A stretch of DNA of 64,000 bases from UBA1181 sp045617845 (GCA_045617845.1 JAZLJL010000070.1:62001-126000), one strand, 5' to 3'. Numbered from the stretch's first letter, positions 55,342 through 64,000 are shown. Program-made: numbers and translations. The notes: generated by a model not told the origin, from the sequence alone.

Positions 55342-55899
55342 GAAGAAAATTTTGGGGCGCATTGATTAATTTTTCATGGCTTCAATTCCTTTGGATGCCA
55401 AGGAACATCATTTGACTTTCGTTGCCAATTTTACAAATAATGTAAAACGTTGTTTGATAGGTTGCTGTGACTTTCGTTTGGGCATGTGTGGACGGGATTA
55501 TTACCTATTCGAAAGCTCCCTTTGTCGCATCTCTTTCTAGCCCTATAAGTAATCGTGTTTTGTTATTAAATAGATTATCAGCTGTTTAGATGCGATTTGC
55601 TGATGATTTTCATAGCCTCTCATATTGGTTTTGAATACAATTCAAACAAATTATCAATATATTTGTCTCTAAATATCTATCTTTATTTGGATTGTTTGGA
55701 TAAAATCACTATTTTAGGATAAGAGAATCGTTTGCGTCTTTAATGATTTCTGCAACGATTGGGAATTTTTTGTGATGATGAGCGTAAATCAAATTCGCTA
55801 TTAGATGATAGGCTGCTTGCAGGTCGAAAAAGGGAGTTCTTTTACCTGGCGGGCAGAGGGTATGTTTTTTAGAACTCCTTTTACTTAATATTATTGAAA
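55342..55899 (+). other. Long gene-free region before the LRR gene
   Basis: 558 bases with no plausible gene. A TATATTTG box at 55658-55665 could start a leader of about 230 bases. Just before the gene, GGAGTTCT (55833-55840) pairs with AGAACTCC (55871-55878) around a 30-base loop, with TTTTA following. It could be an attenuator. Confidence 0.45.
55658..55665 (+). promoter_or_regulatory. Possible -7 box for the LRR/zinc-ribbon operon
   Basis: TATATTTG matches TAnnTTTG; a TTTG 24 bases upstream (55630-55633) is slightly too far. Confidence 0.4.
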
Positions 55900-56499
55900 A
55901 TGAAAAAGATCTCTATCCTATTATTGGCATTTTTCTGCGGTTTGGGTGTGTCGGCACAAAATCCGTTCGACGTTAATAACAATGTCAATGTAACCAAAAG
56001 AATCGGTGATGGTGGTGGCAATTCTACTTCCAATCAAAGTAAAAATACGAATATAAATGAAGTTCCAACCTTCAAAGGTATGGTTTTCAAAGGTGATAAG
56101 TCCAGCGATCCGCTCTATTATAAAATAGTTGATGATGTGAATCGACTTGTTGAAGTGACAGGAGATGTCCGTTCAGCTAATCTTAAGGGTAAGATATTGA
56201 TTCAGTCAACAGTCAATACGCATGGTAAGACTTATAAGGTTGTCAACATTGGTGAGGGTGCGTTCAAAGATTGCAAGGATATCACGTATGTCGAAGTGAT
56301 GGGCAATAACCTTCAGAAACTATGTCACAATTGTTTCACGAATTGTATAGGTCTTGTCAATATTTCTCTCAATCCTAATTGTTGCAATCTCAAAAGTGAC
56401 GCATTCGTCAACTGCACTAAGTTGGAAGTCATCAAGGCTCCTAAGAATGCCAATAACTTTACTTTCGAAAAATGTAACGCGAAGATTATTAAGTTTTGA
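55900..56499 (+). CDS. BspA-type leucine-rich repeat exported protein
   Basis: 199 residues from the ATG at 55900 (a TTG two codons earlier is unlikely). Signal peptide MKKISILLLAFFCGLGVSA, cut before QNPF. After an Asn/Ser-rich linker come short LRR_5 units: VVNIGEGAFKDCKDITYVEV, KLCHNCFTNCIGLVNISL and LKSDAFVNCTKLEVIKAP, the 'aF.nC..L..i.lp' pattern of BspA proteins. Such domains bind host or surface ligands. First gene of a three-gene operon (7- and 10-base gaps). Confidence 0.8.
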   Translation: MKKISILLLAFFCGLGVSAQNPFDVNNNVNVTKRIGDGGGNSTSNQSKNTNINEVPTFKGMVFKGDKSSDPLYYKIVDDVNRLVEVTGDVRSANLKGKILIQSTVNTHGKTYKVVNIGEGAFKDCKDITYVEVMGNNLQKLCHNCFTNCIGLVNISLNPNCCNLKSDAFVNCTKLEVIKAPKNANNFTFEKCNAKIIKF

Positions 56500-56506
56500 T
56501 TGAATT

Positions 56507-56983
56507 ATGAGCAAATATTTTTTCCCATCATTATTACTGCTCATATGTTTGGTTTCCTGTGGACAGGACCAGACAGTGGATTCTAAAAAAGCCGAAATGG
56601 AGCAGTATGCTAAGGCTCACATGGAGACATTCTCTCCTGATACTTATGAGTTTGAATCGATGCGGTCAGTTCGCCAGTATAAGTATTTGGACGATCTTGA
56701 GTGCTATAGGACTGGTTTGCAGCAGCGATATGATCAGGATCGCGGATTTTGCGACAAGGAATTTCAGAAAATAAATTCGTTGGAGCATCTCTACGGAAAT
56801 GAAGTAGCTTGCACCGAGTTCGTGTTCAACTATTGGGCTAAAACTGAGACGGGTACCAAAATTCCCTTGATGGTTTTCGCCATCTATGACGCTTGTGGCA
56901 CTCAACTCTTCATTTCAACTAAGCGAGAGCAATTGCCGACTTATCCGGCGTTGCAAATCTTGAAAAATAAAGGTGAACTTTAA
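56507..56983 (+). CDS. Lipoprotein of unknown function
   Basis: 158 residues with a type II signal (MSKYFFPSLLLLICLVSC, lipidated Cys18) followed by GQDQTVDSKK. The mature domain is short, charged and aromatic-rich (YEFESMRSVRQYKYLDDLECY). It has three Cys after the lipid site and ends in a strand (LPLMVFAIYDACGTQLFIS region). No family recognised. Middle gene of the LRR/lipoprotein/zinc-ribbon operon. Confidence 0.72.
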   Translation: MSKYFFPSLLLLICLVSCGQDQTVDSKKAEMEQYAKAHMETFSPDTYEFESMRSVRQYKYLDDLECYRTGLQQRYDQDRGFCDKEFQKINSLEHLYGNEVACTEFVFNYWAKTETGTKIPLMVFAIYDACGTQLFISTKREQLPTYPALQILKNKGEL

Positions 56984-56993
56984 TTTTTGACTT

Positions 56994-57911
56994 ATGGCAT
57001 ATTGTAAACATTGTGGGGCCGAACTGATTGAGGGCGGCAAATTCTGCAAATATTGCGGAACCCCTGTTGGTGAGGAAATCGAGCCGAATTCTCAGAATAG
57101 TACTTTGGTGTCCGAACCTATAAACGGGGAGGGTGGTGATGTGAAACATAATCATTGGGGAAGAATTCTCAAAGTGTCAATCCCTACTATATTGATTGGG
57201 GCGGCGGGTGTGATTCTCTATGGTAAATTTGTGCCAAATGTCGATAATCCCTCGCAAGTTGAGTATAGTGGTAGAGAGGGGGATTCTGAGGTTCTGGAAT
57301 CGGAAACATCGGAGATTGTCGGCAATCCGACGGGTATGACGGAAGAGAAGATGAAACTCAGTGCGGTCTATGCAGGACCTACCGCCGATTTCTTTGGTTC
57401 TAAGGCTATAAGAAAAGTGCTTGGTACATTGAATCAAAAACTCGACACCGAAGGAATTGAAGGCGTAGAGAGTCTTGATGGGATGTCGGAGAACGAATTG
57501 GAGAGCTATGAAATAGGATTGTACGGGTATTCGCCTTCCGCAATCGCTAAGTCTTTTGTCGGCACATGGAAATCCGTCGGCGGCTATTCCATGAAGTTCA
57601 AAGAGATAGAGAATCTCTCGAATATCGAACTAGCCAATCTTATAGACAGCCATATGACGTTAGGAGACAATGTCAAATTCATTTATTCGAACCATCATGC
57701 CGAAATATGGTCTGGTGACCATCTGAGTCTCTCTGGAAAAGTGGAAGTGGGCGAGTGCGCTAATTTCATTATCGAGACCGCTTCTGGGGAACGGGGCGCT
57801 ATCTGGATGTTCTCACCTACCGATGGGGTACTTTTCAACTATCTTTTCTATGTGGATGATGATGGTACGGAGATGGCTTCAGGAGTGAAATATAACCGTG
57901 TTAGTGATTAA
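56994..57911 (+). CDS. Zinc-ribbon membrane protein with C-terminal periplasmic domain
   Basis: 305 residues. The N-terminus is a double-CxxC zinc ribbon (CKHCGAELIEGGKFCKYCG, residues 4-22). After a linker there is one membrane segment (about 62-80, ISIPTILIGAAGVILYGKF-like). The C-terminal 220 residues probably lie in the periplasm. They include GPTADFFGSKAIRKVLGTLNQKL and GTWKSVGGYSMKFKEIE, which suggests a lipocalin-like barrel start. Function unknown. The stop codon lies within a terminator shared with the convergent zinc-ribbon operon. Confidence 0.78.
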   Translation: MAYCKHCGAELIEGGKFCKYCGTPVGEEIEPNSQNSTLVSEPINGEGGDVKHNHWGRILKVSIPTILIGAAGVILYGKFVPNVDNPSQVEYSGREGDSEVLESETSEIVGNPTGMTEEKMKLSAVYAGPTADFFGSKAIRKVLGTLNQKLDTEGIEGVESLDGMSENELESYEIGLYGYSPSAIAKSFVGTWKSVGGYSMKFKEIENLSNIELANLIDSHMTLGDNVKFIYSNHHAEIWSGDHLSLSGKVEVGECANFIIETASGERGAIWMFSPTDGVLFNYLFYVDDDGTEMASGVKYNRVSD

Positions 57912-57920
57912 CACGGTTAT
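57892..57920. terminator. Bidirectional terminator between the two zinc-ribbon operons
   Basis: 12-bp perfect stem ATAACCGTGTTA/TAACACGGTTAT with a 5-base loop, spanning the stop codon of the plus-strand gene and lying 5 bases from the end of the minus-strand gene. Confidence 0.85.
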
Positions 57921-57924
57921 TTGT

Positions 57925-58353
57925 CTATTTTGTTTGCTCTGTTACTGGTATCTGGTTAGGACGGTAATTTACAGCTTCTCCGTCGTTATCGCCATTGACC
58001 ATACCTATGATCCAAATAACTATGAAGACAATGACGATAGGTAGGAGAAGTCCTAAAACACCATAAAGAATTTTGGTTGGCCATTTCACCTTTTTTGGGG
58101 TCGACTCGTTCTCTTTCGGAGGATTATCGCTGACGGTGACACTCGTCACACGTCCATTTGTTGGGATTTCCAATGGACAGCTTGATTCTTCGTCGGATGT
58201 TTCCATGTCGATGTTCGGTAAGGCGGGAGGCTCGTCACTGACCGTAATCGTCGCCTTACCATCGTTCTTATTGCGATCTGCCTTGACGCCGCAAACACTG
58301 CAAAAGAGTGCGTCGTCAGCAATTTGCGCTCCGCAATTACTACAGAATCTCAT
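57925..58353 (-). CDS. Small zinc-ribbon tail-anchored membrane protein
   Basis: 142 residues. N-terminal zinc ribbon (CSNCGAQIADDALFCSVCG, residues 4-22), a disordered Ser/Pro/Glu linker, then one membrane segment near the C-terminus (about 97-118, ILYGVLGLLLPIVIVFIVIW region) and a short tail. The zinc ribbon would face the cytoplasm. Unknown function. Last gene of the minus-strand operon, 5 bases after the previous stop. Confidence 0.8.
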   Translation of the reverse strand: MRFCSNCGAQIADDALFCSVCGVKADRNKNDGKATITVSDEPPALPNIDMETSDEESSCPLEIPTNGRVTSVTVSDNPPKENESTPKKVKWPTKILYGVLGLLLPIVIVFIVIWIIGMVNGDNDGEAVNYRPNQIPVTEQTK

Positions 58354-58358
58354 AACTA

Positions 58359-59093
58359 TTATTCGTTAATACTACATTTCTTTCCAACATGATTCTTGAT
58401 GAACTCTTCCACGAACGGGAAGTCTTCGGGTAATGCGTAAACTTGGTTCTTGTTGAGCCTTTCGTTGACTTTAATGACATCATGTTTACGGATTATCTCA
58501 ACACTCTTGACACTTGACCATGAAGAGGACATGGATTGTTTGGTGGCGGCGAGTATGCCGGTTCCCACTACGCCAGGTTTTCCGGCATTGACACCGAGGA
58601 ACATGGTGACGAATGAAATCGCCTGCGCTTTCTTGAATTGTTTTTGCATCTGTGTATGTGTCACTCCGTGGTCATCCATCTCGAACAAGACGCAATATTT
58701 GAATCCTTGCAGGAGTGCATAGATGAAGTATCCGAAAGCTACAAATGCCTCAAACCCCACTAATACCAGCAGGAATGTTTTGCTGATGTTGAGGAAGTCG
58801 TCCATATCCAATCTGCCTCCAAAAAGGTCGAATATGACAAGCATCGCCCAGATGCCGATGAATATCCAGAAGAAGATCTTCCAGAGAAGGAAGAGGATTG
58901 TGGGGTTCTTCATCAACTTAAATTCGTAGTACCAATGGTATTTCCCGTCTGTTCCCAAAACAATATTTTCGGTCACTTTCTGTCCTTTTAACGCATCGGA
59001 TATTTCACTTTCTACTAATTCTACTTTTGTCCCGCATTCGTCGCAGAATTTAGCGTTGTCAGGGAGTTGTTTCCCGCACTTAGAACAATACAT
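58359..59093 (-). CDS. Zinc-ribbon membrane protein with PH-like cytoplasmic domain
   Basis: 244 residues. Zinc ribbon (CSKCGKQLPDNAKFCDECG, 3-21), two or three membrane helices (about 65-90 and 105-130), then a beta-rich domain. This domain contains YCVLFEMDDHGVTHTQMQKQ and SWSSVKSVEIIRKHDVIKV and ends in a helix (PFVEEFIKNHVG). The order resembles the bacterial PH domain, which is inference. Follows the 1555-residue gene by 24 bases. Confidence 0.78.
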   Translation of the reverse strand: MYCSKCGKQLPDNAKFCDECGTKVELVESEISDALKGQKVTENIVLGTDGKYHWYYEFKLMKNPTILFLLWKIFFWIFIGIWAMLVIFDLFGGRLDMDDFLNISKTFLLVLVGFEAFVAFGYFIYALLQGFKYCVLFEMDDHGVTHTQMQKQFKKAQAISFVTMFLGVNAGKPGVVGTGILAATKQSMSSSWSSVKSVEIIRKHDVIKVNERLNKNQVYALPEDFPFVEEFIKNHVGKKCSINE

Positions 59094-59117
59094 AATGAAT
59101 CTTTTTTGTTATTAATT

Positions 59118-62100
59118 TTATCCTATTTCCAGTGTGATTACTCTAAGGTAATCGAATAAACCTTCTGGCGAGATGCCTTTCTGACGAAGAGCGAATATTG
59201 CTTCCGCCACAGAAATTCCGCCTGTTTTCACGTCTGTTTGCTGCAATATACTCATTATTTCGAACAACTCGTCAGAAATGACGGATTTGCCATTGGCGAC
59301 CATACGAGCGCTATTCCGGTTGATGATGTAGTTGTTGAACTGCTTGTAGCATTGCCTGAATCCTTCCCTAATCTTGGAGATGCCGACCTTTTGATATTCC
59401 CTATTGCTACTTGCTAATAATTTCAAGCCTTCAGAATACCATTCCATGCACTTGTATTTTGTGGCTTCGGCGACTTTCCCGACGTCAGGTAAAGCTTCGG
59501 CTGCGCGGGTTGCGTCGCTCATGATCTTATAGTTCTCGGTTCCGTAACTTTCAGGGTGAATGTCGCTTTGGATGATGGTGTGGTCACATTCTTTCATGAA
59601 CTTCATATAGGAAGAGAGTTGTCCGCCATCGTTCTCAGCTATCTCATACATCGTCTGGGAGTATATCATTTCTATTTCTTTTTGGTCGAAATATATCTCT
59701 TTCCCGTCACGAATGAAATAATAGGTGCTATCACGGTCAAATGTGATTTTTTTGCCAAGCTCCTTTTCTATGTCTTTTGTCGCCGATGCGTTTAGCGTCT
59801 TCACATTTTGCATGTTCATTTTCAACTCGGGGTGAAGTTCGCAAAGTCTTCTTCTGACCTCCATGTCGACACGATCATTCAGCATTTTTAATTCTTTGTT
59901 GAATACTTTACGTATCTCAATCATGGATTCGTCTGTCGAGAATTGCATGACTTCCAAAACGTTTTTGTTTTGTTGGAGTTCTATTACTTTGAGCATTAGG
60001 TCTTTATTGTGCTGACCTTTGCTTTGTTTGATGAGTTGGGCGAATTCATCGATGCTGCTTTTTGCGTCTGCTATAGCCTCTTTCTCCAATTTAACCATTT
60101 CATCGAAGCTGATTGTGTTATTGAAAGAACTACCAAGGTCCTTTCCGTTCATGTTTTTCGTCGACGCAATGGCCTTTTGCTCGCTTTCTTTGGCGATCTC
60201 CTTTGTTGTCTTGTTGACTGCGTTGATGCGCTCTGCCTGGTTGCCGATATGGCATACTTTAGACGTGGCTTGTTCAGCTCCTTCTTTCGTCACTTTGTTT
60301 GCTGTGTTTTCAGCGCTCTCCTTTGCGATTTTCTTTGCGGTCTCTTGTGCCTTTTTTAAGGATTCCTTCATCGCATAGGATTTCTCCACGATGGCCTTGC
60401 CTGCCTTCCTTGCGGCGAAGTATTCTTTCGCCTTTTTGAGTCCAGGGTCGACCAATTTGCTTAGCAGATACTCGCGAAGTGGTACTTCTGCGCCGAGACA
60501 GAAGCCTACGAAGACGTTGTCTCCGTCTTTGTCGACATAATCTTTCATGTTTTCCATCACTTCGAGGGAGTTGAACACGCCTTCTGAGATTCCCATTGAA
60601 ACGACTCCTACGGCGATGCGTCCCCAGAATCCCATCTTGTCTTCTGCCCATTTGCCCGCCTTAAGCATGCCGTCTACCGTATCGGAGAGGCAATTTAGTT
60701 CATTCTCAGATTTCGCTTTCTCCATCTCGTTGTTGAGGTAACGGTTGTAGATCCGAAAGACGGTGCGTGCTTGTTGGAAATCCACACCGTATGCTTCGTC
60801 ATAATATTTCAGCATGTTTTCGATATAGGTGTGGAGAACCTCCAGTTTTGCGTAATGGTGGATGAAAATGTCTGACGCCTTTTGTTCAAGTATGTCGATC
60901 AGTTCATGGTCTCGGGCGTATAACCTTTTTTTCTCTTCGTAGGTAAGGTCCACCCGACGAGGTTGGGAACGAAGCATCACCTTTTGTTCCATGGTATATT
61001 TCCTACCCTCATGTTCGGCTTCGATGCTGACGATGGCTTTGATTCGGTTCGGCTTTTGGAGAATGCCTCTTGTGCAAACGAATATACATTGTAAGGAATG
61101 TCCGTCTTGGTTCTCCAGTTTCATGCCTTTTTTCGCATCCAAATGGATGCCTAGTTCATTGATTGACAATTGGGACAATTCCATTGGCGAGCGGTAATGG
61201 AGAATGGCGTTGCTGGTATTGTTCATCAGTGATCCTATCGAACCCATACCTGGAATGGTGCTCATCATTGTACTTCCCATGTGGAACATCCCCGCCGCTT
61301 GCTTAGGCGTCGGCACATATTCGTCGGGTACGTTTTCTGCTTTGATTTCGAAGGATGTTATCATAGGGGGTATCGCAATGATACGATTCTCCTTTTCGTC
61401 GTATTCGTATAATGTAAGCCAGAATTTTGTTTCAGCCGGTGTGAAATCGACTTTTTGCCAAATAGGAGGTTCGCCGATGGTTGTCGCCCGATCGATGGAA
61501 CAGCTCCTTTTCAAATCGTTAAAGAGATGCTTTTGCACATCATATTCTTCCAAGAAACAATCTATATGGTCTAGTTGCCTACAAGCCAATCCCATGCCGA
61601 AACGGTTTATCTGAAATTGTGCCTTGGCGATGTTCCCTGATTTGTCTGTCGCCGTCACATATAAGTAGTGTAGCGTCTTTTCTCCTGGTGTCTCAGTTTT
61701 TTTGCTTTTCTCACTGATGACGGCGTAATAGATTCGAGATTCTTTGTCTTGGTCGAGTGTCACCTCGTACGTCTCATCCCCCATCTTTAATTCCACATCT
61801 GCGTTCTCTTCTGTTCCGTCTAGTTCGAATGGCAAGTAAATCGGTTTGTCGTAACAAGCTGGAATGGTCAATTCGTCTTGCAGGAAGATGACTTGTGGCT
61901 TACCGATTTTAAAGTGCATCCTGTTGGTGAAGGAGGCGCCTCCGCCGCTAAGACGGAAGTGTACAACAGCTTCGTCCGGATTGTCCTCTTTTTGAGGAGC
62001 TTCGACGGCGGCTGAAATGTACTCGCCCTCCATCTTCTGGTCGTTGACGATAAGATAATCGTCGCCTATTATGTTTATCATTGCGGTGAGTGCCTTATCC

Positions 62101-63785
62101 GTCGTTTCTCCGCCTTTTGACGACGATTTGACAATGCGGGCGTATACACGCTGGGGTTTTGCGCCAGGAATTATCTTGTCTCCGAAGTTTTTTCGAATAT
62201 ACATCGTGTAGGTGGCGTTTTCGTCCTCATCGTCTTCATTCTTCTTTTCTTCTTTTCCCTCCTTTTTGGGATCGCCATTGGGTGTTTTTTTCCTGCGGCG
62301 AAGCCATACAAAGCCGCCACCTACGATCAGACCAATAATTGCCGGAACTTTCCAACCGCTCTCTCCGGACTCTTCCGGAGCTGTCGTGTCGATGGTTGGT
62401 TGGTACGGTTGCTGGGGCTCTTCTCCTAAGGATGATTTTTGGGTTTTGTCCGGATATCCGACATGAAGAGAGTAGGTGTAAACGTCATAGACGACGTTAT
62501 CAATTTGTTCTCTCTTCTTAGGACCGTCATTCATCGAGCTATACAATGCCTCGCATTTCACTTTCCAAAACACTTGACGGAGTTTTGCTAATCCGTTTTC
62601 GTAATCGTCTCCTATTTCCGTTTCGTAAGAGAAGTCGTTAGGAACCACATATTCAGCACTTAATGTGATGTCGTCTAAATTGTTGCCAACAAGTTTCTCT
62701 TGAAAATATCCTCCCTCGTTATAGATGCCTAGATACCCGGAGGAACTTGATAATTTTCGCTCCTGAGTGCCGTATGTGGTCTCTCCTAAGATGCTCAGTT
62801 CGCATTTGTAAGCTTTGTTGTTGTTTCTGCGGAATCTACCTTCCGCTCTGATTACATCTCCAGGCTCTGGCTTGATGTTAAATAATTCATAGACAGCATC
62901 TTTGCAATTCGTTTTAGGACTTGCATCTGGGAAAATTATCTTCTGACCGTTGATATAGAAGGTGGGTTCGAGTATAATTCCATCTTCTTTATCTTGACTA
63001 TTTGTATTTGTTTTTGCGGATGATTCGTCCTTGAAAAGGTTGAAAGTCACGTCTTGCGATCCGTAATTCATGAATCGGACATAACATCTGCAGTTCAACT
63101 GGTTCTGCATCCCGTTTTTTGGGATGATGTATTCAACATGGAAAGGTTCTTCGGTCTGTCGGTCAATATCTTTTCTTTGAATGACGTCTCCGATTTTCAC
63201 TTCACAAAAGCAGGAAGATGCGTCTCTCTTTTTCAACTGACCGTCGATGGTGATTTTATCCCCGGGTTGAAGATTGACGTTTGAGGCGACATAATAGCTC
63301 TTTTTGTCACTACCCATGTCAAGTTTTTCGGGTTTTTTGAATGTGAAACTCTTTCCGTTACAGGAAAATGTGAATTCAGCAGTGCCGATGGGAAACTGCA
63401 TGGTTACACTCTTTGAAGTTGCCTGCAGATTATGGGCAAAGGGTATTAGAAAAACTACGAGACACAATAATCCCTTCTTAAGCAATTTCATGAATATGCT
63501 TTGTGCGCGATCAGCTTGGCACCTTATTTCCCCCGCTTGGTCAGATGCCGTGATGTCGTTGTCTCTCAATGCCGCTAGGATTTGTTTAACACCCTCCTTG
63601 GTCAGGTCTATGACTTCTCCTTTTTTTTCCACCGTATTCACCGATGGCGATTCCGCCCGTTGATTATGTTCGTGCGTTTGACGGATTGTCTGTTCTCCAT
63701 GTTTCGAGCTTTCCACAGGCTTACCGCACGCTGTGCAGAAATTCGAATCGTCACTCAATTTTGTTCCACAATGAATGCAATACAT
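59118..63785 (-). CDS. Giant zinc-ribbon membrane protein, unknown function
   Basis: 1555 residues. Zinc ribbon at 3-21 (CIHCGTKLSDDSNFCTACG); a short helical module (56-95, LTKEGVKQILAALRDNDI); membrane segment one (about 103-122). Then an exported beta-rich region (about 123-475) with two or three similar modules, each having a 'Y.VPN' strand end. Membrane segment two lies at 478-495, followed by RRRKK. A Glu/Lys linker leads into a cytoplasmic part of over 1000 residues with Ig-like beta regions (about 525-730) and long helices (about 960-1300). A helical C-terminus ends the protein. No enzymatic motif found. It lies 17 bases after the deformylase-like gene and heads the two small zinc-ribbon genes. 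Polymorphic toxin or large membrane scaffold are possible readings, but neither is shown. Confidence 0.78.
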   Translation of the reverse strand: MYCIHCGTKLSDDSNFCTACGKPVESSKHGEQTIRQTHEHNQRAESPSVNTVEKKGEVIDLTKEGVKQILAALRDNDITASDQAGEIRCQADRAQSIFMKLLKKGLLCLVVFLIPFAHNLQATSKSVTMQFPIGTAEFTFSCNGKSFTFKKPEKLDMGSDKKSYYVASNVNLQPGDKITIDGQLKKRDASSCFCEVKIGDVIQRKDIDRQTEEPFHVEYIIPKNGMQNQLNCRCYVRFMNYGSQDVTFNLFKDESSAKTNTNSQDKEDGIILEPTFYINGQKIIFPDASPKTNCKDAVYELFNIKPEPGDVIRAEGRFRRNNNKAYKCELSILGETTYGTQERKLSSSSGYLGIYNEGGYFQEKLVGNNLDDITLSAEYVVPNDFSYETEIGDDYENGLAKLRQVFWKVKCEALYSSMNDGPKKREQIDNVVYDVYTYSLHVGYPDKTQKSSLGEEPQQPYQPTIDTTAPEESGESGWKVPAIIGLIVGGGFVWLRRRKKTPNGDPKKEGKEEKKNEDDEDENATYTMYIRKNFGDKIIPGAKPQRVYARIVKSSSKGGETTDKALTAMINIIGDDYLIVNDQKMEGEYISAAVEAPQKEDNPDEAVVHFRLSGGGASFTNRMHFKIGKPQVIFLQDELTIPACYDKPIYLPFELDGTEENADVELKMGDETYEVTLDQDKESRIYYAVISEKSKKTETPGEKTLHYLYVTATDKSGNIAKAQFQINRFGMGLACRQLDHIDCFLEEYDVQKHLFNDLKRSCSIDRATTIGEPPIWQKVDFTPAETKFWLTLYEYDEKENRIIAIPPMITSFEIKAENVPDEYVPTPKQAAGMFHMGSTMMSTIPGMGSIGSLMNNTSNAILHYRSPMELSQLSINELGIHLDAKKGMKLENQDGHSLQCIFVCTRGILQKPNRIKAIVSIEAEHEGRKYTMEQKVMLRSQPRRVDLTYEEKKRLYARDHELIDILEQKASDIFIHHYAKLEVLHTYIENMLKYYDEAYGVDFQQARTVFRIYNRYLNNEMEKAKSENELNCLSDTVDGMLKAGKWAEDKMGFWGRIAVGVVSMGISEGVFNSLEVMENMKDYVDKDGDNVFVGFCLGAEVPLREYLLSKLVDPGLKKAKEYFAARKAGKAIVEKSYAMKESLKKAQETAKKIAKESAENTANKVTKEGAEQATSKVCHIGNQAERINAVNKTTKEIAKESEQKAIASTKNMNGKDLGSSFNNTISFDEMVKLEKEAIADAKSSIDEFAQLIKQSKGQHNKDLMLKVIELQQNKNVLEVMQFSTDESMIEIRKVFNKELKMLNDRVDMEVRRRLCELHPELKMNMQNVKTLNASATKDIEKELGKKITFDRDSTYYFIRDGKEIYFDQKEIEMIYSQTMYEIAENDGGQLSSYMKFMKECDHTIIQSDIHPESYGTENYKIMSDATRAAEALPDVGKVAEATKYKCMEWYSEGLKLLASSNREYQKVGISKIREGFRQCYKQFNNYIINRNSARMVANGKSVISDELFEIMSILQQTDVKTGGISVAEAIFALRQKGISPEGLFDYLRVITLEIG

Positions 63786-63802
63786 AGTCTTCAGGTATTT
63801 AA

Positions 63803-64000
63803 TTACTTTTGATTGTTGAAATCCGTAAATAAGAGACCTTCTAGATGGTCAATCGCATGTTGGAAGAGGATGGCTGTACTGCCGCTTACCTCTTCGAATA
63901 ACGTGCGCGGATTGTCTATTCTGTCGCTGTGAGGATCTGTATATCCGATCGTGATATGGGAGAATCGTTTCGTGCCGTTTTTCGTGTCTGGTACGGAAAG
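63803..64000 (-). CDS. Peptide-deformylase-like protein lacking the catalytic Glu, partial
   Basis: Only the last 65 codons are in the window; the start lies beyond the right edge. The visible part begins LSVPDTKNG (after motif II, whose Cys would be just outside). It continues RFSHITIGYTDPHSD and ends FQHAIDHLEGLLF plus a short tail (TDFNNQK). Deformylases have HExxH here; this protein has HAIDH, so both metal histidines remain but the catalytic Glu is Ala. That predicts a metal-binding but inactive relative. It is upstream of, and probably co-transcribed with, the giant zinc-ribbon gene. Confidence 0.75.
   Translation of the reverse strand, partial: LSVPDTKNGTKRFSHITIGYTDPHSDRIDNPRTLFEEVSGSTAILFQHAIDHLEGLLFTDFNNQK

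Overview
The window reads as a chromosomal segment of a Bacteroidales bacterium (Bacteroidota). The evidence is the recurrent promoter pattern TTTG-N20-TAnnTTTG, two proteins with type IX secretion (T9SS) C-terminal signals, a lipoprotein with a C-G-D-D-D-D start, PPi-dependent phosphofructokinase, an acyl-CoA carboxylase operon, BspA-type leucine-rich repeats and DcaP-like porins. No rRNA, tRNA, CRISPR array, integrase or transposase was found. Most of the window is ordinary housekeeping sequence with several accessory islands.

Layout. 1-8.3 kb: the end of a metallophosphoesterase gene, then on the minus strand a 1911-residue T9SS cargo built of 32 cysteine/histidine repeats, with its stop codon overlapping the start of an OmpA-family gene. 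8.6-12.3 kb: accC, biotin carrier and carboxyltransferase (propionyl/methylmalonyl-CoA type). 12.7-15.6 kb: a DASS dicarboxylate transporter and a DcaP-like porin. 15.9-18.8 kb: nrdD-nrdG behind a long, apparently structured leader. 19-26.3 kb: a lipoprotein, a THUMP-like methyltransferase, purU, a frameshifted DUF1963 gene, DUF456 and a five-repeat DUF349 protein. 26.4-30.5 kb: a second DcaP-like porin, a cluster of palindromic repeats, metK behind a SAM-II riboswitch, and malate dehydrogenase.

30.8-43.4 kb is an accessory island. It holds one DjlA-like TerB/J-domain gene with an early in-frame stop upstream, a DUF4163/DUF3298 protein, pfp, a peptide-deformylase-like gene, and four paralogous membrane proteins ending in a J domain. 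A beta-helix protein on the opposite strand interrupts them. Two paralogs are recent tandem copies that share even their promoter and spacer.

43.5-55.3 kb: rsmF-like methyltransferase, PhnP-like hydrolase, FtsB/DivIC, rplY-pth, rlmI, an M48 protease, mtaB, a nuclease lipoprotein and a CotH/LTD surface protein. 55.9-64 kb holds two convergent operons. One encodes an LRR protein, a lipoprotein and a zinc-ribbon membrane protein. The other encodes a deformylase-like protein whose HExxH Glu is Ala, a 1555-residue zinc-ribbon membrane protein, and two small zinc-ribbon membrane proteins.

The best candidates for undescribed biology are the zinc-ribbon membrane cluster at the right end, the J-domain paralog array, and the 32-repeat Cys/His T9SS protein. 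All functional statements about these three are inference. The metK SAM-II riboswitch is a known RNA class and is well supported by its conserved sequence.
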